A DNA stretch of 64,000 nucleotides, taken from a virus. The notes beneath the pieces are model-generated. The model worked only from the letters and a program-made list of their open reading frames with translations. It ran no database searches and had not been told where the DNA came from. Location of the stretch: positions 186,001 to 250,000 of the IMG/VR virus record IMGVR_UViG_3300008261_000001. One strand, given 5' to 3'. The translations under genes were made by a program, and so were the position numbers. This document shows positions 24,684-32,974 of the stretch, in pieces (position 1 is the stretch's first letter; every line of letters starts with the position of its first letter).

Positions 24684-25283
24684 TTACGCCCGCGAAGAGT
24701 TATCCATTTTCAGATAATGTTTGTGCCAATTTAAGCCGTGAGCGGTGAGCATAATAACCATCGCCACACCAAAGACCTTAAGCGTCTCTCCCGTGTCACA
24801 AAACACAGAGATGAGGGCAACCAAGATCCCACCTAAGATGTTCCCCAAGCTGTAGCGTACATGAAGCCAATAACGGAAATCTCGGAAGGTCTGTAGTCCG
24901 TACTTCTCTACCGTGTACGCTTCCCATCCAATAGACCGAAGGTTGAAGAAAACTCCACCCGCTACGGTCAATACAGCTTCTAAGACAAGAAAGGCGTTAA
25001 TGCTGAAAAAGTACACGAACAAGCTCAGAGCATAGATGACCGATATGAGGATGTCTATGAGGCTTGCTTTGCGTAGGGGCATACCCTTAAACAAAGGGAG
25101 TATCAGTCCTGTGGAACTGACCGTCATGTGATAAATGGATATGTAGGCGGTCGTCCAATACAGCCCTTGTAGTTTGTGGACCACAGGTATGACTAACGCC
25201 CATGTGATAGAGCTTATCAGCCCAACCCAAAGTTGCCACTTTAAGAACGAGTCGAACCCTCGGTAAGTATCCAATATCTTCAT
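24684..25283 (-). CDS. Polytopic membrane protein, 199 aa
   Basis: About five or six membrane segments (around residues 17-37, 45-65, 78-95, 98-118, 145-165 and 168-182). The arrangement resembles half of a major-facilitator transporter, but no signature motif is found. It would lie in the host inner membrane. It is separated from neighbours by its own leader with a GTATAAATAG box. Transport or superinfection control are both possible. Confidence 0.5.
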   Translation of the reverse strand: MKILDTYRGFDSFLKWQLWVGLISSITWALVIPVVHKLQGLYWTTAYISIYHMTVSSTGLILPLFKGMPLRKASLIDILISVIYALSLFVYFFSINAFLVLEAVLTVAGGVFFNLRSIGWEAYTVEKYGLQTFRDFRYWLHVRYSLGNILGGILVALISVFCDTGETLKVFGVAMVIMLTAHGLNWHKHYLKMDNSSRA

Positions 25284-25350
25284 TTATCAGTATCCAATAG
25301 GCTTTGAGAAGTGCCTATTTATACCCCACACCTTTTGAGAAAACTTGAGG

Positions 25351-25968
25351 CTAATCCCTATGAGAAAACTTGAGGTTATAAACCGCATCTAGATAGGCTT
25401 CCTCGGACTCACGAAGCCCCTTTACGAGAAGGGCTTTGGTTCTATCCTTTATCCTATCGAGCATACGATGTACAGCCGCTCGCTTCAGATCGTTGGTGTA
25501 CTCCATAGCTTCGAGCCTTTTCCAACCTGCTCCTTCTAAGAGTTCGATGATCTTTTTGCGAGCGGTAAGGCTCTCTACCACGAGGCTAGTCTCATATTCG
25601 TTGAGGTGTTCGCTAATCAGTCCCGTGGTTTTACACACGGTGATTTGGTAGCCCTCGTAGTCGGTCACCGTGTAGGAGTCCCCGTTCACTTCCCAATGAA
25701 CCTTCTTGCCCTCTACATCGAAGTATCCATTCTCGGTGGGGGTGAGGAAATACTCTTGGACAAGAACTGGGTCATCACTCGTAGCTTCCCAATCATGGAG
25801 CTTGGTGTATGTAGCTCCGCTGATGGTGGGCTTTGGGTGTCCTTCGCCAATGATGCGAGTGGTGAGGGCTGGAGAGTTGACCATGCTGAGGAAGGTTTGA
25901 AACTCCTCGTCGAAGTCGTGGCTTGTTTGCCGACCCCACAGATAAAAATCTTGATTAACGATAATCAT
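25351..25968 (-). CDS. Hypothetical protein, 205 aa
   Basis: Starts MIIVNQDFYLWGRQTSHD; AAGGAA lies 5 bases upstream. A beta-rich N-terminal half is followed by a basic helical C-terminal half (KRAAVHRMLDRIKDRTKALL). The leader has an AGGTGAAG/CTTCACCT hairpin containing a second stem. No family is recognised. Confidence 0.55.
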   Translation of the reverse strand: MIIVNQDFYLWGRQTSHDFDEEFQTFLSMVNSPALTTRIIGEGHPKPTISGATYTKLHDWEATSDDPVLVQEYFLTPTENGYFDVEGKKVHWEVNGDSYTVTDYEGYQITVCKTTGLISEHLNEYETSLVVESLTARKKIIELLEGAGWKRLEAMEYTNDLKRAAVHRMLDRIKDRTKALLVKGLRESEEAYLDAVYNLKFSHRD

Positions 25969-26035
25969 GCTTTTCCTTTTTAAGGTGAAGCGACCCTAAT
26001 GAGCTAGGGCTTGTCTTCACCTATATAGGAAATGC

Positions 26036-26878
26036 TTATCTACGCCCAGGTCTCTCTTCAGGAGCCCTCTTGATGCTAGGGGAGTCCATCCACTCCTCTC
26101 TATACCTCTTGTTGTACTCCTTCTTGTTTTTGGATACGCCTGATCCATAGGGGTTATGGAGGCGATAACAGGTTTCACCCTCACCAGGCTTGCCGACACC
26201 TTCCCAATTGTCGTCTGAGTAGCAATCGGGCTGATTCTTTGGAGCAGGTGGCTTGTTGTAGTTCTTTTGGTCGCCCTTGCCGTCCCAAGTACGACCTGCG
26301 AACATCTCGTCCGCCTCTAACTCGTCCGCCCACATCTCGTCTGAGAAACGCTCTAGGCTCGCCCTCCTTCTCCTTTGTACATCGTCATCGTCATCGTCCT
26401 CGTCATAATCTTCCTCGACATAGTAGTGCATTTTATTTCGTTCATTACTTTCTTCCTCGGCTATCGGTTCTACATAAAGCATCTCTGCGATGTGTTTGGT
26501 AAACCCAGCCACCTTCTTCAGAAACTTAGAACCAACCTCACCTCTGCTCTCGTCATAAACTACTTTGTCTGTGTCTGCGTTTATGATTCGAAACCCATAT
26601 CTGGTACCAGTCTGAAACAGATCAAAAATCACTGCCAGATTTCCGTTAATGACCGTGATTGAAGCACTTGACTTGTTGTGTTTTAGCTCTCGGCTACTTG
26701 AGGGGAACACGATGTCTGTATCTACCCTCTCTTTTAACAGTTTACTTACTTCTTTCTCTAAGAATGCTTGTGTCTTTTTAGCGAGATCCGCGAAAAAAGG
26801 GTTCAAGGATCCCCCTTGCTCAAGGCGGGCGATCCTCATCTCTAACTCATGTAAAACTTCACTGGCTGTTCTTCTCAT
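26036..26878 (-). CDS. Shared-leader family protein with MWADELEAD motif
   Basis: 280 aa from MRRTASEVLHELEMRIARLE, an amphipathic helical leader shared with at least four other genes in the window. A short alpha/beta domain (about 65-140) is followed by an Asp/Glu tract and the segment DEMWADELEADEMFAG, which recurs in the protein at 8119-9582. The C-terminus is Pro/Lys/Arg-rich. It is probably a virion-targeted or cargo protein (inference). Start at 26878, 7-8 bases after GGAGT; an upstream in-frame start has no ribosome site and would run through the hairpin. Confidence 0.6.
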   Translation of the reverse strand: MRRTASEVLHELEMRIARLEQGGSLNPFFADLAKKTQAFLEKEVSKLLKERVDTDIVFPSSSRELKHNKSSASITVINGNLAVIFDLFQTGTRYGFRIINADTDKVVYDESRGEVGSKFLKKVAGFTKHIAEMLYVEPIAEEESNERNKMHYYVEEDYDEDDDDDDVQRRRRASLERFSDEMWADELEADEMFAGRTWDGKGDQKNYNKPPAPKNQPDCYSDDNWEGVGKPGEGETCYRLHNPYGSGVSKNKKEYNKRYREEWMDSPSIKRAPEERPGRR

Positions 26879-26885
26879 GTTTATC

Positions 26886-26926
26886 AACTCCATAGAGGGG
26901 GTTGTAGTTTTCCCCTCTATGGAGTT
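26886..26926 (-). promoter_or_regulatory. 15-bp leader hairpin covering the ribosome site
   Basis: A perfect stem AACTCCATAGAGGGG/CCCCTCTATGGAGTT with an 11-base loop. On the minus strand the 3' arm holds GGAGT, the ribosome site for the start at 26878. A TTTATTA box lies just upstream. The closest relatives are the ACTCC/GGAGT leaders at 38909 and 43692. Confidence 0.6.
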
Positions 26927-26939
26927 AATAAACAAACTA

Positions 26940-27125
26940 TTAGCGAACACGCTCCCAAGAAGCCGTCTTAACCTCGACACGAACAACGCTCGTTCCCTCG
27001 TTATCCTTTAAGAGCTTCTTAGCTTCACGAGCGGTGTTTCTGCTTGTAAAGAAAGTTCCACTTGGGGTGGTGGCTAGGCTCCCGTCTGCAAGCAATATCG
27101 CGTACACATAGGTCGTATCAGACAT
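26940..27125 (-). CDS. Small protein, 61 aa
   Basis: Starts MSDTTYVYAILLADGSLATT with AGGAGGAG upstream. Two strands are followed by a helix with SRNTAREAKKLLK, then a final strand. This is the layout of small phage proteins of unknown role. A TGGTATATT box, similar to the tRNA promoters, lies upstream. Confidence 0.6.
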   Translation of the reverse strand: MSDTTYVYAILLADGSLATTPSGTFFTSRNTAREAKKLLKDNEGTSVVRVEVKTASWERVR

Positions 27126-27193
27126 CGTGGTCTCCTCCTTGTTGGGTGGTGTGCGGACTCAGAACAATATACCACAAGATATCTGTCTTGTGA

Positions 27194-27619
27194 CTAGCCC
27201 TTATATGCCTTAACTATACGGGCTATCATATCTGCTCGCCTCATCGCACTTGTCTGATACACAACCCCCTCAGATAATGGATACTTTTCTTTTACCTTGT
27301 CGAAGCACTTCATAAGGCAAGACTTTAACAGATGCTTGAACCGAGGGTCACTTACTGGGTCGGATATGTCCCTCCACCGATCCATTTCCATCAGTAAGTC
27401 TCCCTTGTAAGTAATGGATAGTTTTGGTGGGACTTGTGAACTAAGGGTGAGAGTTAATCCATGAACCATTTTTCCGTCTTTTATTATGGATAACCCCTTA
27501 ATCTGTATGTGGCTCGTTCCATCCTCTTTGATCTCTTGTGTCACCCTTCCGCTGTTAGGACTTATCTCCGAGAGCAGATCACGACATATGTCGATCAACG
27601 CAGTGTGGCTCATATCCAT
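27194..27619 (-). CDS. Hypothetical protein, 141 aa
   Basis: Starts MDMSHTALIDIC, 3 bases after the phosphoesterase stop, and so in one operon with it; the second Met is an equally possible start. Amphipathic helices at both ends flank a beta-rich centre. No family is recognised. Confidence 0.55.
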   Translation of the reverse strand: MDMSHTALIDICRDLLSEISPNSGRVTQEIKEDGTSHIQIKGLSIIKDGKMVHGLTLTLSSQVPPKLSITYKGDLLMEMDRWRDISDPVSDPRFKHLLKSCLMKCFDKVKEKYPLSEGVVYQTSAMRRADMIARIVKAYKG

Positions 27620-27622
27620 ATC

Positions 27623-28300
27623 CTATAGGTCGAACACTATGGGTGCATTGACGCACTTATAGCCCTCATCACATATAGAAGCATTAACAAAGCTCGTACC
27701 ACCACTCTCATACAGCCCATATCCATTATGGATATGTCCGAACACATGAAGCCGAGGCTTTATCCTATTGGTGACTTCTTCTAATAGCGACTCGCAACCA
27801 ACCCTCTCCCCCGTAACGAGCAAATCTCCAAATCCCATCGGTGGACCATGAGTGATAAGAACCTGAGTGTTGGTGGGGATATTACTCCATACTGCTCTGA
27901 TAGGTAGCCCCCTCCTTACATTGAAGCCCCAATCTCCAAAGGTGGGTGTGACTGGACTCCCATAAAAGGATACACCCTCTACAACGATAGACTGATCCTC
28001 TAAATAATGGATAGATGACTCCTTCATGACATAGGCTTTTAGGTCATGAGCGGGTTCAGGTATTCGATGAAACCTCCACCATTGAGCCTCGTAGAGAGAG
28101 CGGTCTAGAGTCACCTCGTGGTTACCCGCTATGAGGATTTTGTGCTTGTGTGGTAAAGAGGCGAACCAACGGATAAACTTAATCACCTGTTGTTGAGTAC
28201 CTGATCCTGTCCAATCGCCCGAGTGGATTACGACATCCCCATCTGGTACTTGGACTTTCTCATGTAGATTGTGTGTGTCGGACATACAGACGATACGCAT
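27623..28300 (-). CDS. Calcineurin-like metallophosphoesterase
   Basis: 225 aa with the full metal-binding set: SDTHN (residues 7-11), HSGDWTG, GNHE (about 59-62), THGPP and FGHIHNG. The spacing is like the MPPED-type branch. Such enzymes cut phosphodiesters or phosphomonoesters in a two-metal site; the substrate cannot be told here. AAGGAG lies 7 bases before the ATG, and the downstream gene follows after 3 bases. Confidence 0.88.
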   Translation of the reverse strand: MRIVCMSDTHNLHEKVQVPDGDVVIHSGDWTGSGTQQQVIKFIRWFASLPHKHKILIAGNHEVTLDRSLYEAQWWRFHRIPEPAHDLKAYVMKESSIHYLEDQSIVVEGVSFYGSPVTPTFGDWGFNVRRGLPIRAVWSNIPTNTQVLITHGPPMGFGDLLVTGERVGCESLLEEVTNRIKPRLHVFGHIHNGYGLYESGGTSFVNASICDEGYKCVNAPIVFDL

Positions 28301-28383
28301 AGTCGTTCTCCTTCTAGGTCTTATTTATAGTATTTTAATACTTATTAGTGGGGGAAGCACTTACCTACAAAGGAGTTTCAAAC

Positions 28384-29139
28384 ATGAGAAAAGCGACTGA
28401 TATACTGAGAAGCCTTAACACTCGCCTAGCCCGTTTAGAGCGTAAGGCAAGCTATCCACCACCCAATGAGACCTCAGCCAACAGACAAGCTAAGATTTCT
28501 CACCTACTGAGGATAGTATTGGATAACACCCCCACTCTTAGCGATATTGACAGAAAGTTCATTACAGCGATGGGGGGTCTGCTTAACAAGCGTGTCGGTC
28601 TAGAGCCAGCAACCGCCTTGAGTGAGAAGCAAGCCCGCAACCTAAGGCGTATCATCTTCGGCTACTACAAAGACTACAAGCACGCAGTCCCCCCCTTGCC
28701 CAGTGGAGTGAAGTTCGAGGACGAGGTGCGTAGGCTTCTCAAGTCTCAAGCCAACCCCAACGAGCTTCGTAATGAAGTTATCCAAGAGGTAGAGTTAACA
28801 CTCCCCTCAATTGTTGAACGGTTCATCAAGAACGAGCTACTTATTAATGCCCACAACATCCGCGTAGCCGTAAGCTATGTTCGCACCGAGGGCAGGGGTG
28901 AAGAGTCTTATGCGATCTTCTCCGTTAAGTACGCCTACAAGAACGAAGAGGGATATGAGGGTACTTTGAGGGGTGAGAGTGGTGAGTTCGGTGTGGCTGT
29001 AAGGGTACAACCCATACAGAACATCCCCCGTGTGTTAGACGCTCTTATCTACAATGGAGAGCGTGACCTTTACGAGTTCCCCTTAGTATCCGACACCAAG
29101 TCCCTTCTAGGTGACTACAGCGTACTCGCTGGCTGGTGA
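28384..29139 (+). CDS. Shared-leader family protein, 251 aa
   Basis: Begins MRKATDILRSLNTRLARLER, the plus-strand member of the leader family, followed by KAS. The body is a long helical region (about 45-150) and a beta-rich end with repeated strands. AAAGGAG lies 8 bases before the ATG, after an AGTATT/AATACT hairpin and a TTTATAG box. It ends flush against the convergent leader-family gene. Confidence 0.6.
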   Translation: MRKATDILRSLNTRLARLERKASYPPPNETSANRQAKISHLLRIVLDNTPTLSDIDRKFITAMGGLLNKRVGLEPATALSEKQARNLRRIIFGYYKDYKHAVPPLPSGVKFEDEVRRLLKSQANPNELRNEVIQEVELTLPSIVERFIKNELLINAHNIRVAVSYVRTEGRGEESYAIFSVKYAYKNEEGYEGTLRGESGEFGVAVRVQPIQNIPRVLDALIYNGERDLYEFPLVSDTKSLLGDYSVLAGW

Positions 29140-29877
29140 CTACACCAAAGAAATCTTGGCTCTTGTGTCTTTAATGACCTGATACCAACCTATACGCCCT
29201 CTGTCTAGAGTCTGCATGACCGCAGAGATAGGCAAGACGACCTTATACACCTCTCGGTCTTTCCTATCCATATTCAGACCAACAGCGTCTGAATAATCGG
29301 AGGTTAAGAACACACCACTCCTCACCTCTTGGGCTTCATCAAAGCCTATAGGTTGTGATGTGTAGAGTGTTATTGGCTTACCGCTTGAAGTAGAACCAGG
29401 CTTCTTGATTTCTTGTATCAAGTTCGCGTAGTCCATCCGCTCCTTATCAGAGTCGAAGTCTTGCCAATCTTCTAAGATGTCATCTATGCCCAATATACGA
29501 CCCTGCTCGTCACTAAAGATAGTGAAGGTCGCTCGCCCAACCCTCCCTTGATATTCGGGACTTAAAGGTGTCTCCTCGCTGTATTGGTTCCAACTAAACG
29601 AACTGATACTTACTTTGATAACAGAACCGTTCCACATTGGGATTCTTTTTTTCGCCTCAAGTATCTGTTCCCCCAACGCTTTTCTTTTATCCTTAAAGAC
29701 TTCAAAGGTCATTTCCGCGTATTCTCTAATATACGCGGGGGAATCATTTCTGAACAACCTCTCACCTTGTAAGCCTTTCACCATCATCTCTAATATGTTT
29801 TGATCCTCAATGATGGGGGAAGACTTCTTCTCTAAACGGGCTACCCTCATCTCTAGGGCTTGCAAACGGTGGTTCAT
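29140..29877 (-). CDS. Leader-family protein, possible ADP-ribosyltransferase-like domain
   Basis: 245 aa. The leader (MNHRLQALEMRVARLEKKSS) lacks the MRTAS start but keeps the RxARLE helix. The C-terminal 80 residues show a pattern resembling the ART fold: ITLYTSQP (like the LYR-type first motif), GVFLTSDYSDA (like the STS motif), and VYKVVLPISAVM. The first-motif arginine is not evident and a catalytic glutamate is not obvious, so activity is uncertain. T4 packages ARTs in its head, which makes the virion-cargo idea interesting. Confidence 0.5.
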   Translation of the reverse strand: MNHRLQALEMRVARLEKKSSPIIEDQNILEMMVKGLQGERLFRNDSPAYIREYAEMTFEVFKDKRKALGEQILEAKKRIPMWNGSVIKVSISSFSWNQYSEETPLSPEYQGRVGRATFTIFSDEQGRILGIDDILEDWQDFDSDKERMDYANLIQEIKKPGSTSSGKPITLYTSQPIGFDEAQEVRSGVFLTSDYSDAVGLNMDRKDREVYKVVLPISAVMQTLDRGRIGWYQVIKDTRAKISLV

Positions 29878-29938
29878 CTCGTACTCCTATGGGTGCTTGT
29901 TTATATAGGCAGTACGATATTAAATGTTAAAAAGCCCC

Positions 29939-30832
29939 TTAAAACGCGAAGGTGCAGTCCGTGGGGAGCTTGTCGTCCCTCCACCTAAGCAAGACGGGAT
30001 GCCTCAAAGCCCCCGTAGGATACTGCCCATACCCCTTGACCTCCGCTACCTTGCCGATGTGCTTTTCCATTTCCTCACGAGGACCAGTCTCACCCAGAGA
30101 ACCCACGATCCTCAAGTTCCCTTGCTGATCATAGTATCCGTAGTTTAACCCCACATAGCCCTTCGTCCACGGATCGGTGTGGAGCCCATCTGGGTAGAGC
30201 TTTCCGTCAGTACCTACCTCACCAGGACGGACTCGCCACTCTGAGGGCTTGGCGTTAGCGTCCACGATGACGACATCGTGTGTATCTGTAAACTTGTGCT
30301 TTATCCAAGCCGAACGGCTGTTCTCCTTATACGGCTCGCTGACCCTCTTGATCATGATGCCCTCATGCCCTCTATCCGAAGCGAGAGCCATGAGGTCGTC
30401 TATGGTGTACTGACTCATGGGGTAGAGGGTAGAGAGCTTAGTGTTGGTGAACCTGGGGAGCTTCTCGATGATCTCCCTACGAGCCGTCCACGGCAGGTGC
30501 ATCACCGACTTGCCCTCTACATAGAGGACATCAAACACAACATACTCAAGGGACTCGGGGTCGTTTGCCCTGAGGTGAGAGACCACATCGGATCCCTCAG
30601 CCCCCTCGCGGGGGACAAGCTCCCCATCGAGCATGAGCCCATCGGGCAGGTGGGCTTGGATATGCCCCACCGATGTGATGGACTTTCCGATGCGTGACCA
30701 TGCTTGGTCTTTTGCGATCATGACACGGTGTCCGTCGAGCTTCATCTCAGCCACGAGGGATGGTGATCCATTACAGCTTGCGAGGAACTTTTCGTCTGCG
30801 GACTTGGCGAGCTGAGGGCGGTGGTACTGCAT
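29939..30832 (-). CDS. ATP-dependent DNA ligase
   Basis: 297 aa from MQYHRPQLAK. Nucleotidyltransferase motifs: I EMKLDGHR (adenylated K31), III LDGEL, IIIa VVFDVLYVEG, IV EGIMIKR, V WIKHK. A C-terminal OB-like domain of about 100 residues completes a small phage-type ligase. It seals nicks during replication and repair. The start is set by AGGAGA 7 bases upstream, directly after a 12-bp hairpin; an upstream in-frame start at 30865 would run through that hairpin. Confidence 0.92.
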   Translation of the reverse strand: MQYHRPQLAKSADEKFLASCNGSPSLVAEMKLDGHRVMIAKDQAWSRIGKSITSVGHIQAHLPDGLMLDGELVPREGAEGSDVVSHLRANDPESLEYVVFDVLYVEGKSVMHLPWTARREIIEKLPRFTNTKLSTLYPMSQYTIDDLMALASDRGHEGIMIKRVSEPYKENSRSAWIKHKFTDTHDVVIVDANAKPSEWRVRPGEVGTDGKLYPDGLHTDPWTKGYVGLNYGYYDQQGNLRIVGSLGETGPREEMEKHIGKVAEVKGYGQYPTGALRHPVLLRWRDDKLPTDCTFAF

Positions 30833-30842
30833 CTCTGTCTCC

Positions 30843-30874
30843 TTAGGTGGGGTGGTCTCTAACACCCCACCTAA
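30843..30874 (-). promoter_or_regulatory. Leader hairpin before ligase gene
   Basis: A perfect 12-bp stem TTAGGTGGGGTG/CACCCCACCTAA with an 8-base loop. AGGAG (the ligase ribosome site) follows at once on the minus strand. It could alternatively end transcription from the upstream unit. Confidence 0.5.
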
Positions 30875-30901
30875 TACCCTTAGGCTCCGTTTGGGATAGT
30901 T

Positions 30902-31279
30902 TTAAGTTCGTCTAAGCTCCAAAAATCTGCCCGAGACATACTCTTGTACAATATAAGACTTTTTGGTCACCTTCACTAAGCTCGACTCCACCATGTGTGG
31001 GTGTCCCTCTTCGATAAAGAAGTAAAAGTCCTCCTGTACTGAAGCTAATATGACTGGGTTTTTAACCACCACCCTGTGGGTATCTGTACGATATTGAAGG
31101 GGTTTGTAGGGTCTTTTTTCCACACAAACCACCTCACAGTATTGTGCCGAGCATATAGCCCGTATGCCAGGAACATAATACGATACCTTTTTGCAGTCTG
31201 TATGGTTCCTCACCACGGTGAACCAAGTTAGATTGGTTGTTCCTAATAGGATATAGTCTCCCATTACTAGGTTATCCAT
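30902..31279 (-). CDS. Hypothetical protein, tandem paralogue A
   Basis: 125 aa. Its sequence aligns by eye over its full length with the neighbouring gene: GDY-L-GT near the start, a central Y-P-Q-YR segment, then YF-EEG-H-V and SYIV-EY-R-E-R-T at the end. It is a small beta-rich protein, perhaps an SH3-like barrel. It starts 3 bases after its paralogue's stop. Function unknown. Confidence 0.6.
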   Translation of the reverse strand: MDNLVMGDYILLGTTNLTWFTVVRNHTDCKKVSYYVPGIRAICSAQYCEVVCVEKRPYKPLQYRTDTHRVVVKNPVILASVQEDFYFFIEEGHPHMVESSLVKVTKKSYIVQEYVSGRFLELRRT

Positions 31280-31281
31280 TT

Positions 31282-31692
31282 TTAAGTCCTTTTACGAACC
31301 TCGAATACCCTATGCGATCCGTATTCCTCTACGATGTATGAGCGGTTCGTTATATTAAGTACAATCCCCTGAACTAAGTGGTTATTACCCTCCTCAACAT
31401 AAAAGTAAATCGACTCCCCCCATTGTATGTTTTGGGATAGTAGCACAGCTTCCTGTACTACTGACCGAGTGCAACCTTCCCTATAGCTTTGGATGGGGGT
31501 GTACATTCTCGGATACCAAGCGTACACATCTTCAAACTTTATGGTCTTCAGCTTACTGCTCGAAGTAGCAGTAGCGGGTTTTCTATAGGTTAGGAGTTTG
31601 TGTTCGGTTAGTACATTCGTCACAAGACAAACCACTATATCATTCGTCCCTACAAGTAAGTAGTCACCTGTCTTTATGTTCTCTATTTCCAT
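31282..31692 (-). CDS. Hypothetical protein, tandem paralogue B
   Basis: 136 aa; the upstream copy of a tandem duplication, beginning MEIENIKTGDYLLVGTND. It has a 10-residue insert rich in Ser/Thr/Ala (KPATATSSSK) relative to paralogue A. GAGAGG precedes the ATG. It is divergent from the methyltransferase gene across a CTATATAG promoter-like region. Confidence 0.6.
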   Translation of the reverse strand: MEIENIKTGDYLLVGTNDIVVCLVTNVLTEHKLLTYRKPATATSSSKLKTIKFEDVYAWYPRMYTPIQSYREGCTRSVVQEAVLLSQNIQWGESIYFYVEEGNNHLVQGIVLNITNRSYIVEEYGSHRVFEVRKRT

Positions 31693-31761
31693 TTCAACCT
31701 CTCTGTTCAGCTACTCGCCTTGTCCCTATATAGACTTACACCCTTCTAAGGAGTGAGAAAA

Positions 31762-32973
31762 ATGTGGTTCGAGTATGATAAACCCCCCTCTAAATCCTCC
31801 CTATCTGAGTACGACTTCGTTAAGGATAACACCCTGTTTATCTCCGCTAACACTTGGATAGAAATCACCGAGTCGTTCAGTCAGCAAGAGATAACCGACC
31901 ACCTCATAGACATCATCAAGGATCTTCCCTTCCCCCACCGCAAGTACACCGAAGATGTGCTTATCCAAAACTACAAAGCACTTCGTGATGAAGACTTATC
32001 CTATGAGCTGGGAGAGTGGAGTTCTCCACGCTTAAACTCCAGCGTAGAGCTTCTCTACATGGGAAAGCCCATCTATCTTAGAGGCACAAACAATGGGATG
32101 TGGGTCTCCAATAACTATACCCAAGAGTTCCGCATGGAGTGTGGTTATCTAGGGAAAACAGATAACTCCCCCATGCACGAATGGAAACACCCCCAAAAGG
32201 GCAAGTCTAACTTCCTACGCTGTCTCTTCGGCATCATAGCCGAAGAGATAGTCCCACGCGGAGGTGTACAAACCGATGTGCTTCATAGAGCCTTGAAGAT
32301 GCACACCTATATGGCAAGTCAGTTCAAACCCTCAGTCGCCAAGAACATCTACGATTTCTTTGACGCTAAGAAGGTCTTAGATTTCTCAGCAGGTTGGGGG
32401 GATAGGCTCGTTGGGTTCTTAGCGTCATCTACTGCTGAGAGCTACATAGGCATAGACCCTAACACCAAACTCCACACCCCCTATCAAAACATCTACGATT
32501 GGATAACACATCGGTTTGAAATGGATAAGAGGGCTTGTTTTATTTGTTCACCCGCTGAAGATGTGAGCTACACCGAGCTTGATTACGACTTTGTTTTCAC
32601 TTCTCCCCCATACTTCGACATAGAGCGATACAGCAACGAGCCCACACAGAGTTGGATAAAACACCCAACATTGGATAAGTGGCTCGATGGATTTTTATTA
32701 AAGACGCTAGGGGGGCTTTATGCTGGATTAAAAGAAGGCGGTCGTATAGCCGTGAACATATCGGATAAAAAAGGCGGTGGTGAGATATGTCAACCCATGT
32801 TAGACTACATGAAGTCTATCGGGGCAACCTATGAGGGAGTCATAGGGTACAAAATGCACAAGCGACCTGGTACAACACAAACTCAGCAAGTAGATGTCTT
32901 TTGTGAGCCTGTGTTTGTGTGGTCTAAAGGATATGCTCCACCGCCCTTGTGGAATGGAAAGTCGTTCTTTTAG
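31762..32973 (+). CDS. DNA methyltransferase (amino-MTase, TSPPY type)
   Basis: 403 aa. The SAM-binding motif I is VLDFSAGWGDRL (about 205-216), and the catalytic motif IV is TSPPY (280-284), typical of N4-cytosine or N6-adenine methylation. Residues 1-195 form a large N-terminal region that may recognise the target. No restriction enzyme gene adjoins it, so it is an orphan methylase that may protect phage DNA or mark its own genome. AAGGAG lies 8 bases before the ATG; a GTG at 31753 is too close. Confidence 0.8.
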   Translation: MWFEYDKPPSKSSLSEYDFVKDNTLFISANTWIEITESFSQQEITDHLIDIIKDLPFPHRKYTEDVLIQNYKALRDEDLSYELGEWSSPRLNSSVELLYMGKPIYLRGTNNGMWVSNNYTQEFRMECGYLGKTDNSPMHEWKHPQKGKSNFLRCLFGIIAEEIVPRGGVQTDVLHRALKMHTYMASQFKPSVAKNIYDFFDAKKVLDFSAGWGDRLVGFLASSTAESYIGIDPNTKLHTPYQNIYDWITHRFEMDKRACFICSPAEDVSYTELDYDFVFTSPPYFDIERYSNEPTQSWIKHPTLDKWLDGFLLKTLGGLYAGLKEGGRIAVNISDKKGGGEICQPMLDYMKSIGATYEGVIGYKMHKRPGTTQTQQVDVFCEPVFVWSKGYAPPPLWNGKSFF

Positions 32974-32974
32974 T

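Noticed and set aside
24684-25283. Holin assignment for the polytopic membrane protein
   Set aside because: It has five or six membrane segments, is 20 kb from the endolysin gene, and has its own promoter region.
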